A stretch of 64,000 nt of DNA from contig CM055912.1 of the NCBI GenBank assembly GCA_029582155.1, positions 2,986,191 through 3,050,190 on the forward strand, read 5' to 3'. Position numbers and translations under genes: made by a program. Shown here piece by piece: positions 26,241 to 38,780 of the stretch. The stretch is from Panopea generosa (taxonomy: Eukaryota; Mollusca; Bivalvia; Adapedonta; Hiatellidae). Positions within the stretch are counted from its first letter, which is position 1; every line of letters starts with the position of its first letter. Below the pieces are notes generated by a model. It was not told the DNA's origin. It searched no databases and saw only the letters and a program-made list of their open reading frames with translations.

Positions 26241-26596
26241 AAAAAAACTTTCAGAATGTTATTACTGCGTTCTGGGAGATACATTCGCAAACATATTTGC
26301 AAGCTCAGGCGTTGTGGCTTAAAGGCAGCTACGCCACTGACAGACAGAATATCGTTTACGCAAATATTTAATTGATACTGTGACGTTTTTACTTTATTCA
26401 TGGCAAATTTGAATTTTGCATCGTTGTTATCAAGAAACTTTCTCTTTAGCGTTTGGAAGTACATTCTCTTTTTAGCTTGAACCTTTCTTACAACCATTAT
26501 TGTTTCTCCGAGACCCTGATAACGGCGATGGTACTTACAAGTACGTAAGATTTACTCGTTCATTCTCTCTACTGTCATATGCCTCTTTCATTACAG

Positions 26597-26647
26597 AATA
26601 CTTCGGTTCGTCTTCTTGTTCAAATAGCTTCACTCCTGCACATTCAG
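26597..26647 (+). CDS. Candidate 51-bp phase-1 cassette
   Basis: Acceptor gcctctttcattacag, donor G|gtatac, phase 1 in and out. Encodes EYFGSSSCSNSFTPAHS. Borders are good, but the exon is short and lies inside the inverted-repeat region, so chance is possible. Confidence 0.35.
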
Positions 26648-26798
26648 GTATACTCTTTATTCTATCGAGCATTATTACTAGTTTTAGAATATAAACCAAT
26701 ATTAGCAGACATTATTCCTGGAGAAGAAACTTTTAAATTCTTCTTGCGGCTTAGATTATGGTAAACTTCTGTCTGATGGAACCGGGAAATTAATTAAG

Positions 26799-27279
26799 CT
26801 ATCTTCCTCTTTCTGTTAGGTGTTGAGCTATTGCTCCTTTGTGAGCAAATCCTCTCATATACCGCAAAAACTGGCTGTGCCCGGTCCAAAAGGACTCTTT
26901 AGTTTCATCGGAGTACCTCATACCAGATGTGTTTTCAGAAGAATACCATCTGAACGTGTCTTTAAAAAATAAATGATAATGATACCCAACGATTTCGGTA
27001 GAGAAACGCCCATTGGAAACTTTGCTTTTCAGCAGATTGATCGTTTCATTTATACCGTCGTTTTCTACAGAATCGATGTTGATATTTGTTTCATGTAACC
27101 CATCTGCAAAGTTTTCATTATTTTTTGGCAATGTATACTCCAGGAGAGAATGTGCTACTAGTATCTTGAAGAAAATATTCTAAAGATGTGTATGCTGCCA
27201 TTAACTGTTCATACCTAAGTCTTTTCTTTATAGATAATAACGGAGAATCACATTTTATTTTTGATGTTCTTGGTGGCAT
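26799..27279 (-). pseudogene. Frameshifted transposase-like fragment, minus strand
   Basis: A 53-codon frame starts at ATG 27279-27277 (MPPRTSKIKC) and breaks in a run of six A (27121-27126 region). The next frame carries on for 110 codons to 26799. The second part contains NTSGMRYSDETKESFWTGHS followed by QFLRYMRGFAHKG. This recalls the 'FW..G...F.GRFLRFM.G.K..G' segment of P-element-like transposases, but the match is from memory and weak. It lies between inverted repeats (24858-25345 and 27445-27810), which fits a DNA transposon remnant. It could instead be an unrelated retrocopied gene. Confidence 0.35.
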
Positions 27280-27444
27280 TGCACTAGGTGAGGGTGAAAT
27301 AAATTTTCGCTTCTACGGAATGCACCGCTTATATATAGAGAAAGTGTTGTTTTTTCTGTAAGGCATTTTACATGGAAAAGAAAAATCATAATAAAGGACA
27401 CACTATCCTGATTTTTTATTCAATGAAGCACCTCAATTGTTATA

Positions 27445-27810
27445 ATTTCGCAAATACACATCCATCCAATTAAGGCATACAGTTGATGAAAACCCTCATA
27501 TATTGTCTAACACATATAAATTTCAAAAACGAGGATATCTTAAACAGACGAATCAAATGTAATTTTGAAATAATTGGTGGTGAAAACAGTACTGACTAAA
27601 ATTAATAATATCATAGTAATATCATAGAAAAAATTCAAAAGTAGGTGTCAATTAGCGAATATGGATTTTGTTACATGTAAATACTCTCGGTTTTCTCGAA
27701 TGGCGTCTTTTGTGGTGATAGCTGCAATGTAGGAATAGACTACCGATGGATGACAATATACTTAGTTACATCTTGGATGCATGCATTAAGAAGTATAGTG
27801 AGTGCATAAA
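27445..27810 (-). mobile_element. Dispersed element, copy 2 (inverted)
   Basis: Reverse-complement partner of 24858-25345. See that entry for shared words. It lacks the TG microsatellite. A short piece just outside it (gattgacttggaggctcctgc at about 27838) recurs at about 29022. Confidence 0.7.
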
Positions 27811-28041
27811 AGCAAGTTTACTTGCTCAAGTATAGGTTGATTGACTTGGAGGCTCCTGCAAAGCGATGTTATCTATTTTTCAAGGGTATACCAGAAGCAT
27901 GGGGTGACAATTAGGAAACTATTATTAAAACATTCTTATCGGACAGGTTTGGTTTATCTGATGACATGACTGTTCAATGTGTTTCACCAATACTTTTCAA
28001 ACATTTCTCTTTTTTCTGACATTTTGTGTCACTATTTACAG

Positions 28042-28125
28042 CTTTAGCAAAACATATGCCAAAAGATTCTAATCCGGGTTTCATGTACAGTAAAGGATTA
28101 TTTTCAGAAGACGACTCACTGTCAG
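28042..28125 (+). CDS. E9: phase-1 cassette, paralogue of E7
   Basis: Acceptor gtgtcactatttacag, donor G|gtaaaa. 84 bp, phase 1 in and out. Reads ALAKHMPKDSNPGFMYSKGL then FSEDDSLS. The exon and about 150 bp of following intron align with E7 and its intron. The proteins have diverged but the phase is kept. Confidence 0.6.
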
Positions 28126-28282
28126 GTAAAATCTTGATCTAATTAATAAATATGAAGGATTATAAATAATATGGATATATTGTATTGTAAAAGTCACTTC
28201 AAATGTTATATAAGTAATGAGTTCATTCTGGTTGATGCCATTGAACATTAATGTCCAACATTCAAAAGAAAATATTGTTTAA

Positions 28283-28850
28283 ACCAATATGGCGGCGTCC
28301 TTGACCAGTTCAATGACATCGTGTTTGAGAATGTGTGTAAACTAGACGACAATGGTGTCCAGCGTGTCACACACATGTGTAAAGTTGAATTTTGTTCTAT
28401 ATAAAAAAAGGTTTAGTATTTCAATGGTGAAAAAAAAATTCCACATTGTTTTTTTAAGTACTTTTGTTCATAGCAGGAATGTAAACCCACTTAAAAATGC
28501 GCAATAACTGGTACGTTGATCAGTTTGTTTTTTAAAAAGGATGCAGTGACACCATGAGAATTTTTGATAAAAGAAGTCTTCAAATGTTGATAAATACCTG
28601 CATATGTTAAAATCCTATAACAGTTACTTTTTAACACCTGTCCAGTGATGTCTTATTGCATTACATGCTTGCCAACTCTTACTTTACTCATCTGCAGCAA
28701 GAAATCACAGCCACTATCAATCACTTTTTGAAAACATTTCAAAACCAAATTACATAGGTCTTTTTTAAGCGTTAGAGTCATTACTGTGGAAAAAGAGGCG
28801 TTGCTATGTATTTACACGTAAACGCAGGGGCTCAGGTGTTATACAGTGTG
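28283..28850 (+). pseudogene. Dead copy of E8, split by a repeat insertion
   Basis: caatatggcggcg...acatcgtgtttgagaatgtg...gacaatggtgtccagcgtg matches E8 up to about 28380. The match then resumes at about 28806 (acgtaaacgcagggg...ggtgttatacagtgtgagt). The AG acceptor of E8 is lost (tttaaaccaatatgg replaces tatagatatatacaatgg). The intervening about 420 bp are a dispersed repeat that also occurs at 58050-58260. Confidence 0.65.
28450..28815. mobile_element. Dispersed repeat inserted in the E8 copy
   Basis: Shares gcaggaatgtaaacccactt..., aagaaatcacagc, gaaaacatttcaaaaccaaatt and the tcttttttaagcg region with 58050-58260. Non-coding. Class unknown. Confidence 0.55.
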
Positions 28851-29624
28851 AGTCCGCTGATGATAAATTGACACTTATTTCGACTTAATTTTCGACTAAC
28901 GCAACATGTTTGAATACTCGACAAATTAAATTGGACACTATACTAGCGAGTAACGGGCTCTTGCCTAGATTAAAAAAGCAGGTCATTTCGCATAACAGCG
29001 AGCTTACTCGCTCGAATATGTCGATTGACTTGGAGGCCCGTGCAAGGCGATGCATTGATTGATTGATTAATTGAATATTAAGCGTATTTTGTATGCCGTT
29101 TAGCAAAATGACAAAGGACCAAAAATTCACGAGGGTAAAATACAAGTATACTCAATATAAAATTTACAATTTACAATTTTATTTTTACATGAATAAAGGT
29201 ACGAATACACAATTATACAATATACTCAAATTAAAGCTAATTTCAACAAAAAACTACCGCTGGTTTAAAATGTCCTATGATGGAATTAACACTTTCTTAA
29301 TCACAAGTTCTTTATCATACATGTTCCGTATATCTATATTGCAATCCAAATTACTTACATCATATGAATGCTATAACTGTTATTAAAATACACTAACATT
29401 GTATTGAAGATACTACTACCGCGTCGGATTTTCGTAGATTTAGCGTCAATCGTCCCTCGTGGAAATGACAATATGAACAGGGTTATCTTCCCTAGAGCTC
29501 TGTACTAAGTTATCTGGCTTTACGTCACCTCGTACCGACTTTCTTCGACTGTACTCCGACGTGAATATAACGAGTATGTGGGTTGCTGTCGTTATAACGG
29601 TACTACCACCAGCTGACTTCCTGT

Positions 29625-30443
29625 CACGTCTATATAGGCGACATATCCGGTGACATTACGGGCCAGGGCAGCACATTCACATTGTTCTGGATCAGAAGTC
29701 GGTGACGACCCGCGCGACGTGCGGGTGAGCGTTATCCTGTTGCAGCGTGGCGTTACGTTGCTGCACAAATGGAAGGACGTTATGCCGTATGATTTCGTCA
29801 CGGTATCTGATGTCTGTCAGTGTGCCGTTCACAACCACAAGAGCTGTTCTGCCACGGGATGAGATGGCACCCGACACCATGACACTACCTCCGCCGAATG
29901 GACGTCGTTGAATCATTCAACTGTCATGGAAACGTTCACCAACACGACGGTACACTCTAGAACGACCGTCGCTGCTGTTGAGATGAAACCTAGACTCATC
30001 CGTGAAAAGACCACGTGCCCAGTCCTGTTGCGTGAAGTGTATATGTCGTCCACACCAGGCAAAACGTGCTACACGATGACGTTGCTGGAGAACAGGTCGT
30101 ATGGCTGGACATCGTGGACTTTGCTTCGTTCAAGCAATCGATTACGTACCGTTCGGTGACTAATTCTTCTAAAGCCAGGAATACTTCTAGCCGTCAAAGT
30201 AGCAGTTCTGAGTCGTTCACCGAGATGAACGACCCGGATGTACATATCCTGGCGATTAGAAGTTATGCGTGGACGTCCTGACCGAGGCCGGTCTCTGGTG
30301 GTCCCAAACTGTTGGTACCGTCTCCACAAGGCGTTTACAGTATTTCGGTACACACCAAATTGTCTGGCAACTTCAGTATGACGTACACCGGTTTCAATCA
30401 TGCATACGGCTTGGCATCTGTCAGTTTCATTCAACCTTGGCAT
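29625..30443 (-). pseudogene. Tc1-like (DD34E) transposase, inactivated
   Basis: The N-terminal frame (30443-30072) carries the paired-type helix-turn-helix region: TGVRHTEVARQFGVYRNTV, then GRPRIT. After a frameshift near 30075 the next frame shows the first catalytic Asp in LFTDESRFHLNSSDGR (about 30000), an in-frame TGA at 29919-29917, then GGGSVMVSGAI and the second Asp in QQDNAHPHVARVV. A one-base loss follows TDF (about 29692). The frame resumes with NNVNVLPWP and SPDMSPI, and the codon that should be the catalytic Glu, 35 residues after the second Asp, is TAG. At least four lesions, including loss of a DDE residue, make it dead. I did not find convincing terminal inverted repeats. Confidence 0.85.
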
Positions 30444-30639
30444 GGCTTATCAAAGACGTTTTTAAAAATTATGCTGGTTTTGTATCTTACAGATATCAAC
30501 ACCATGCTTTTACATAGGTTTAGGCGACAAACGTGTTTGCGATTGACTGCTGGCCGAAAAAAAACGTGAAAACGTAGACGTTGGCCAGACAGACAAACTA
30601 CTCGTGCAACTCATGCACTGACCAGTGTAAATGACCGAG

Positions 30640-33170
30640 AGGGATACACAACTTAATTGTGTAAAGTTTCAAGCTTTAGTTTATAAAATAGAGCGATACA
30701 TGAACATTTTACACATGCACAGTTTCATATTTCCGTTAGTATATAAACTCAGGTTTACTAGTTACTCAATACGTTATGACATGGCGTCTATAATTTGTCA
30801 TCTATCAATCTCATGGCATTTTTATCAATATATGATAACAGTGCATTCAATTCTTACAATCTAACAGTTTCATGGTAGATTTATCAACGTATTATAAAAG
30901 TTCATTCAATTCTTACTATCTGAAGTTTCATGATAGTTTAAACAACATCTGATTTATGACCTTCGTCAATCCCAAAGTAGCAATTATATCTCTACCAAAT
31001 TTCCCATTTATAATATAAACAATAACGGATCATTTCTGTATCTTTTCACTTTGTGAATATCAGAATAAGCATCCACAGAATTTAATTACAAATATCAATC
31101 AATTCTAGCATGATGAATTTCAATACTTCATCGTAAATACGATATCAACAGCTCAAAATACTTTCTCAGATTTCTCGGCCTTTATTCTAACAAAACAACA
31201 CGCAATACCGCGGATGTGAAATTAAATTCTCGTCGAAATGGATATGAACAATTCATACAACTTTACTTAGATTTGATGACGTTACAATATATCTATCAGA
31301 CATTAAATAACTCAACTATATACAACATAATATAAAAGTCACAAACCCAACTGCCGTTATGTAATCGAACAGTTACACTCTGACTCCTTCTCGTCACAAC
31401 GACTCCGAAAGATGTTTCTGCTAAACTGGACGGAGTTTCCATAATACAGTGAGACATATATAGCAAAACACTCAACATACCTTAGTGAATTTCGTGCACA
31501 TTACGAATCAGCAACTTTCAAATATCGTACGATATTAGGCCCAAGGTAAATTTAAATGAGTTTTATTAATAATAAACCTGTAAAACTATTCTAACTTTCT
31601 GTATACTTAATGAATTTTGATTAAATAAACGTCAAAATGATTTATTCTTCAATCAAAAACTAAATATTTTAAAAGATCTTAAAAACGTTACTCTTTTCGA
31701 TCTATCGATACGTTTTAACAAACCCACGCTACCTAAGTACTAACTGACACTACTAAATAATGCCACAACAACAGAACTACTTTGTTACATGCCAACAATG
31801 TTTAACAGACGATCAGTTAACCTAACCGCTCAGTGGCTGTTTCTTGGGATCCTGAACGTTTAACCAGTACTCAAGCACACATCATCTCCGCAAGTAACTG
31901 ATAACTTTCTCACTGAAACTTTTTCAGGTTCGGCACGAAAATAACAAGTTCTCGGCAGAGCCTCGTCCTGTTTTTTAAGCCTCACCTTATAAAGTCGATA
32001 ACATCAGAAACTAACATGGTATTCCTTATATGCTTGACGAGTCACATGCTTTCAACATCAAACTTAATTGTAAAACTGTTTTCCCAACACCCTGGTGACC
32101 TGAATCATCCTTCAATTTTCAAAAATCGACAAAATAAAATACGTATATTTGGTATAAAACATGGGGTAACCTTTTTCAAAATCTTCTTAATCTTACATCC
32201 AAAATAAGATTACAAATTCATGACCATATATTCAATTTAATTGTCACCAATGTCTAAACAAAGCTAACTTTAATTGTGTTTGATTAAACCTCAATATTAG
32301 CCTATAATACATTACAACGATCAGTCAATAATTTTAATCACAGAAATGTGATAATGTATGTACTATATCATGACGATTATAAAAAAGTGGGTATGTTGTA
32401 TCTTATATTATTCTAATACAAGAAAGCTATATTTGGGTTAAAAGTATTTATCAACACAATTTTAAAACAATTATTTAAAACAATATTTATAAATAATTCT
32501 CTAAAACTTAGTTATATGTAACTAAGAAAGGTTCCGACCTATTCGTGTACGTGTTCATTACCTATATTATGGTTATTAACAACACTTTCCTATTGTGAAA
32601 GTTACATAACTGTGTTATGATTTAAAGTTGAACAGCAAATCAGACTAAAGATTATAAAAACAAAAGGGTTTTTATTATTTTTTTAAGGAATAGGTCCAAA
32701 GTATAAAGTACGTCTAGCTTATAATATCATTTAAGAAAAGGTTTCTTTACACAGTAATACGTTTAAATCTATAGGTAGATAAAGATATTTAATATGATTC
32801 GCGTGCCATTGATTACACACATGTTTGTATTATTCGCATTATGTTATCTGTTTCCTCATGGTCATTTGTGATAATGCATAAATTTTATATGAAACTTTTT
32901 GTACGGTTAATAGGGGATGGCCTAGACCACAATTGACCTATGATGAGGAAATAAAATATTCTATAGATCTAGTTTACAGCTCGAGAGTTATGAATTACAC
33001 TTGACGAGAGTATAGACAATGGGTAGTCCATATTAGGAATATACATGAGTAAACTTCCAACAGAGTGAAATGGTATCTTTATTTTACACCAAAATGACAC
33101 TTAACATGACCTTTTCCAATACCTAATGACATATTAATTTTATCAGTGACTCCTAAACATTTCTGTTTTA
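30640..33170. other. Intron or intergenic DNA, mostly unassigned
   Basis: AT-rich and without convincing exons. The only recognised item is the SINE-body fragment at 31785-31925. Confidence 0.45.
31785..31925 (-). mobile_element. SINE body fragment
   Basis: aacagacgatcagttaacctaaccg...ggatcctgaacgtttaaccagtactc...ccgcaagtaactgataactttc matches 13260-13400 and the start of the array at 56800. The tRNA-like head is absent, so the copy is truncated. Confidence 0.55.
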
Positions 33171-33177
33171 TATTCAG

Positions 33178-33302
33178 ATGAGTTTGAAAATAGATTGAAA
33201 GCATGGATACATTATGCAAATATGCTTATATCTACTCAACTACTTCAAGATAATATTTTAAATGTTAATGTTCATTCTCAATATCAGTTTTATATGAACT
33301 AA
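33178..33302 (+). CDS. Candidate phase-1 terminal exon
   Basis: Acceptor ctgttttatattcag. Entering in phase 1 it stays open for 41 codons (DEFENRLKAWIHYANMLIST...) to TAA 33300-33302. No good donor is seen inside it, so if real it would end a transcript. Support is limited to the acceptor and the open frame. Confidence 0.25.
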
Positions 33303-33652
33303 TTGAAACAATACTTGATTAAGTATGATTAGAAGATGAATCAATTGGGGATCACATGTATGTATTTGATTTCCTATAAAATATCTAATTTCAAACATAA
33401 GTTGTTCTTGTTTGTTACGTATACTTTTAAGCTGTGTTCCTGCTTTGAGTACAAATTAAATAAATTGGACGATTTTAAAGCAGTTATCTTCAAAAAAGGA
33501 ATAATTAGAATTATTTGTTTACAAATCGCAATGAACTCATTATGTACTCAAAGCTGGTAATGTTGCCATCTAGTTCACACTACCATGCTCTGCTTGCAGT
33601 TGTCGAATGGTACAGTCTTCAAATCAATACTTAAACAATTCTCTATTTGCAG

Positions 33653-33753
33653 ACATGCAATATGATACCAGTGTTGTTAAGAATACAGAATTACATAACT
33701 ATATTATGGACATTGACAATTGTATTGCGTCAATGGAGTCAATCATTTTAAAG
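33653..33753 (+). CDS. E10: candidate exon, phase 1 in, phase 0 out
   Basis: Acceptor caattctctatttgcag. Reads DMQYDTSVVKNTELHNYIMD then IDNCIASMESIILK, a probable helix. The donor AAG|gttcat is weak. It is the only downstream exon that could leave in phase 0, the phase needed by E19 at 51804. Confidence 0.4.
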
Positions 33754-35311
33754 GTTCATTGTTCAGATATACGCATTGCCTTTGTCGGACAACTGTGTCT
33801 GGCTTTTGTATAAGAATCTAAATTTGGCTCGAACATTGTTGTTAGGATTCTTTTAATATACTAGTAATACTTTCAAATGCATTCATGTTTTGATAGTACT
33901 AAAAGTGTGTGGGGTAAATTAAAAATCACATAATTATAATATACTTATTCATTTCTGAAACAAATAACACATATGCATTTATTCTTCCATATTTATGATC
34001 AATTCCAAATATATTACATGTTTCTTCCTAAAAATGCTTTATAGCCAAATGCATACAAATTATTAAATAATATGTACATCTGTAGATATACTGAGAGTGG
34101 GTTGAGGTAACTGCTTAGTCTTACTAAAAACAAATTCAGTATTTTGCATTATACACAGCAATGCATAGAGAAGTTTTTATTCCTTAAAGAACTACTGGTA
34201 ATGACTTTATTTCATGACCATTCAAGCTCAAGGTGAGTTATTTTGATCAGTCGACTTCATTGCAATCCTTCCATTGCACCCTATTGTTTTTATTAAATCT
34301 GCACCAGATTTATATAGTTATACCACCATGATATCTCAGAAATGTTATGACTTGTGAAATAGGATTAATGCAGGAGATTCTGTCCAGGACTAATGAAGTT
34401 GTTGCAGTAGTGAGACGTTAGGCAAATATAATCTATGACTTTTTAATTCTGTGGGTCATCGTTGCGCCGAACATGAGTTTTATCCTACCACACAATTAAG
34501 CATTATTATCTCTCTCGATGTTTTTGCGACATATTTAACATAAAAGACAACCATAACATTTGGTAAATATATTAAGGTTTCTCAAAACAGGTTTGAATAC
34601 GATATATATTGAAACCGGAGTGTTAGTTGCTTCAATGAATTTAGCTTATATATTTTACTGGAATGGTATATAATGGCAAGATGCCATTTACAAACATAGA
34701 CGATTAACTGTCATTTAAAAAATTGGCATTTGTTATAACGAAGTTGAAAATGTATTATAGCAATCTGAGTCTTGGTTGAAAATACTTGCAAAATATAACA
34801 CATTGAAAGTAGATTATGTCAGGATTTGTGTGAATAATTATATAGGTCGTTACAAAAGCTACAGGGTAACGTATAACGTTAACATTTTTCTAAGTGCTAT
34901 GTACATATTGAACTACTCAGTGCTACAGACGACAAGGCGATTATTTTAGATTTCAATATACGATTTAAAAAAACAGATGGTTATCTGTTTGACACTCTAT
35001 TATTGTGTATGCTAAATATGCTGAATTTACATAATCTATCAACAAAGAAAAACATTATTATTAAAACATTTTATTCTATTACGTAAACTTTCTATTATTG
35101 ATTGTCATGTTTGATTATTGCATTTAGAAAGGGAATGTTTATTTGCATCAAACGCATGCAGAAATATATTACTGTATATCTATAACTCCTTACTTAAATA
35201 TTCTAGAGTAAACAAAACATTATATTTTTAACTTTGAAGATCGTTTTTGAAAGTGTTTATTCAAAAATCGTCACAATGGTTTTCAAATATGAGTATAATT
35301 TTCGTTTTCAG

Positions 35312-35425
35312 GAAGTAATATATCTCGATTAAAGAATGCATCCAAAGCAGCAAGGCAAGAAGAAGAGCTCGCCGACATGATTGAGAAGTCCTCGCTACTG
35401 AATGAAAAACATCATGAAATTTCAG
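35312..35425 (+). CDS. E11A: phase-1 cassette
   Basis: Acceptor attttcgttttcag, donor G|gtaaaa, 38 codons: GSNISRLKNASKAARQEEEL, then ADMIEKSSLLNEKHHEIS. Charged helix, possibly coiled-coil. Nearly identical to E11B (36989-37102). Confidence 0.65.
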
Positions 35426-36988
35426 GTAAAAACAGCAACTCCAACCATTTAGATGCCAAATTAAATTGATGTTTTATGCGCATCGATCAAGTTACTGTGA
35501 CAGAAAAAGGTCACTACTTGGTATTGACACGTTAAACAAATATAATTTATGACTCCATAATTCAGTGCATCATCGTTGCGGCCAACATGAGTTTTATCGG
35601 ACATCACAATTAAGCAATATTACCCCTCTCGATGTTCTTGCGTCTCAGATACTCACATAACATTTCCAAATAGTTTTTTTTCTATGGACTTTGCGTGCGT
35701 ACAGACCCACCGTAAGAGACTGTGTTGATATTAAAATGCATTTTACGGCATCTAAACGTTAGTATAATGTAAATGTTTGACAAGCGAACAGTCACATGAA
35801 ACCTTAGATAATGTAAGATTGTAGATGCAAAACTTGATCGTGGTATCAGTAGAATGAATACTGGTACGTTATAGCTCCGCTTATGAACTGCAGCTGATCT
35901 CATATCGAAAATATAGACAATTGATCTAAATGCAATAACGATATCAACAGCGTTATATTTAACTTTAATAAATACACGTGTATTTTAATGCTGGGTATGG
36001 TCATATTTTGATAGAATATTCATTATTTTATTTGCAAACTGTTACCATCAATTTTTGTAAGCCAGCTTACAATTGTTGCTTTGATAGCGGATACAAATAC
36101 AATACTAATGTAACATGATTGTACATATATTTATTGCATAAATCATCCATAATTTGAAATTTATAGAAGATTTGATCCAATGCTGATTGGTTAGACAAAC
36201 GTTAATCGTTAATCCAAAACCTTAACACTTGGTAAATATATTAAGGTTTCTCAAAACAGGTTTGAATACGACATATATTGAAACCGAAATGTAATTTACG
36301 TCAGATGAAGTTAGCTTATACACTTTACTGGAATGGTATATAATGGCAAGATGCCAAGATGCCATTTACAAACATGGACGATAAACTGTCATTTAAAAAA
36401 TTGGCATTTGTTATAATGAAGTTGAAAATGTATTATAGCAATCCGAGTCTTGGTGAAAATACTTGTAAAATATAACACACTGAAAGTAGATTGTTTCAGG
36501 ATTTGTGTGAATAATTATATAGGTCGTTACAAAAGATACAGGATAACGTATAACGTTAACATTTCTCTAAATGCTATGTACATATTGAACTACGCAATGC
36601 TTCATACGACAAGGTGATTATTTTTTATTTCAATATACGTTTAAAAAAAACAGATGGTTATCTGTTTGACACTCTATTATTGTGTAAGCTAAATATGCTG
36701 AATTTACATATTCTATCAACAAAGAAAAACATTATTCCTAAAACATTTTTTTCTAAGACGTAAACTTTCTATTATTGATTGTCATATTTGATTATTGCAT
36801 TTAGAAAGGGAATGTGTATTTGCATCAGACGCATGCAGAAATATATTATTGTATATCTATAATCCCTTACTCAAATATTCTAGCGTAAATAAACCATGAG
36901 ATTTTTAACTTTAAAGATCGTTTTTGTACGTGTTTATTCAAAAACCGTCACAATTGTTTTCAAATATGAGTATAATTTTCGTTTTCAG

Positions 36989-37102
36989 GAAATAATATAT
37001 CTCGATTAAAGAATGCATCCAAAGCAGCAAGGCGAGAAGAAGAGCTGGCCAACATGTTTGAGAAGTACTCGCTACTGAATGAAAAACATCATGAAATTTC
37101 AG
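36989..37102 (+). CDS. E11B: duplicated cassette
   Basis: Same borders and length as E11A. It differs at a few residues: N for S near the start, R for Q, N for D, F for I, Y for S. Both copies are intact, so isoforms could contain either or both. Confidence 0.65.
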
Positions 37103-37998
37103 GTAAAAACAGCAACTCCAACCATTTAAATGCCAAATTAAATTGATGATTTATGCGCATCGATCAAGTTACTGTGACAGAAAAAGGTCACAACTTGGTA
37201 TTGAGACGTTAAACAAATATAATTCATGACTCCATAAGTAAGTGTATCATCGTTGCGGCCAACATGAGTTTTATCGGACCACACAATTAAGCAATATTAT
37301 CCCTCTCGATGTTCTTGCGTCTCAGATACTCCCATAACTTTTCCAAATAGTTTTTATCTGGACATTTTGTGCATAAAGACCACCCGTAAGAGAATGTGTT
37401 GATATTAAAATGCATTTTACCGGTATCTAAACGTTAGTATAATGTAAATGTTTGACAAGAGAATCGTCACATGAAACTCAAGATGATGTAGTGTAACATG
37501 TTTGTACATATGTTTATTGCATAAATCATCCATAATTTTGACTTTTATAAACGAAAATTGGATCCAATGCTGATTGGTAAGACAAATGTTAATCTTTAAT
37601 CCAAAACCTTAACACTTGGTAAAGATATTAAGGTTTTTAAAAACAGGTTTGAATACGATATATATTGAAACCGAAATGTAATGTATGTCAGATGAATTTA
37701 GCTGATACATTTTACTGGAACGGTTTATAATTGCAAGATACCTTTTACACACACGGATGAATAACTGTCAATTAAAATTGGCATTTGTTATAACGAAGTT
37801 GAAAAATGTATTATAGCAATCCGAGTGTTGGCGGATAATACAAAAAATAATAAAATGAAAGTTAAACTATGTCAGGATTGGTATGATTTATTACATAACT
37901 CATATATTCTTGCGTAAATATAACATGATATTTATACCTTTGAAAATCGTTTGTGAACGTATATATTAAAAAAGCGTCACATTTGTTTTCCTTTTCAG

Positions 37999-38040
37999 GA
38001 AATAATACATCACTGAATAAGAAACATCATGCAATTTCAT
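37999..38040 (+). CDS. E11C: internally deleted cassette that keeps phase
   Basis: Acceptor tttccttttcag and donor T|gtaaaa are kept, but the middle of the exon is missing. The remaining 42 bp read GNNTSLNKKHHAIS and still leave in phase 1. It may be a decaying copy or a usable microexon. Confidence 0.4.
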
Positions 38041-38394
38041 GTAAAAACTGAAACTCCAACCATTTAAATGCCAAATTACATAGAAGTCTTTGCGCATGAA
38101 TCATGTTATTGTGACAGAAAAAGGTCACACCTGAGTAGTGAGACAAGAACTGTTTTTAAAACGTATAATTTTATAATTACATATTAATGCAAATTAAGTT
38201 AATAACTATTGATAATGAAACCTTTTATCACAAAATGTGCTGTTCAGGAATGTAATATACTCGTGAAATGTTATTGACATTAATTTAGTGCGATTCATCG
38301 TTCGGTGTTTGCCGTATAACTCGGCTCTCGTACGTAAATGTCGAAATACGTTTCGTCTTAACTTAATTTTTGATGAACAATTCTGCAATGTTTA

Positions 38395-38780
38395 TGTTCA
38401 TTGGGCAAACCGTTCCCGGTTTGTCATTCGGAAATCTATTTTCTATAGCAAGCAACTGTTACTTTGACCTTAAATCTACCAACGATAAAAGGAAAAAAAT
38501 GTTTACCTGGTTACCAAGATAAACATTCTTGCAATATATGATGTTCCAAATTTAATTCGTTCCTGTATTATCAGTCGTAAACTGATTTTCTATAAAAAGC
38601 CTCTACAATATATGATCTCCAATCCCATGTATAAATGTTATTCAAAGACTGTAGAGTCAATTAATAGTCATTTAACGTCAGGAAATCGATTTTTTTTAAA
38701 TAATCACTGTAACCTTGGTTATAAATTTACCAATCCCAAAGTGTATAAGTGTCATCTTCACTCCAGGTCAATTTACAAAC
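38395..38780. repeat. Degenerate tandem repeat, dispersed family
   Basis: Three weak copies of a unit with ggaaatc-attttctatagcaag, ctgt-actttgacctt and atctaccaac. The same words recur at 42940-43190. It resembles a non-coding repeat common in bivalves. Confidence 0.45.

Larger units (their letters stand above)
34420..38160 (+). repeat. Three tandem copies of an exon-plus-intron block
   Basis: Blocks start near 34428, 35529 and 37200 with the shared opening gttaaacaaatataat...catcgttgcggccaacatgagttttatc. Each carries one copy of E11. Block A lacks about 550 bp present in B, and C lacks further pieces including most of its exon. Introns of A and B remain very similar, so the duplication is fairly recent. 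Confidence 0.85.

Noticed and set aside
27234..27287. 54-bp plus-strand phase-1 exon (acceptor tttctttatag, donor G|gtgagg)
   Set aside because: It overlaps the better protein-like minus-strand frame and its peptide (DNNGESHFIFDVLGG) is unlike the other cassettes.
29650..30519. Plus-strand open frames across the transposase region
   Set aside because: Shadows of the minus-strand Tc1-like transposase.
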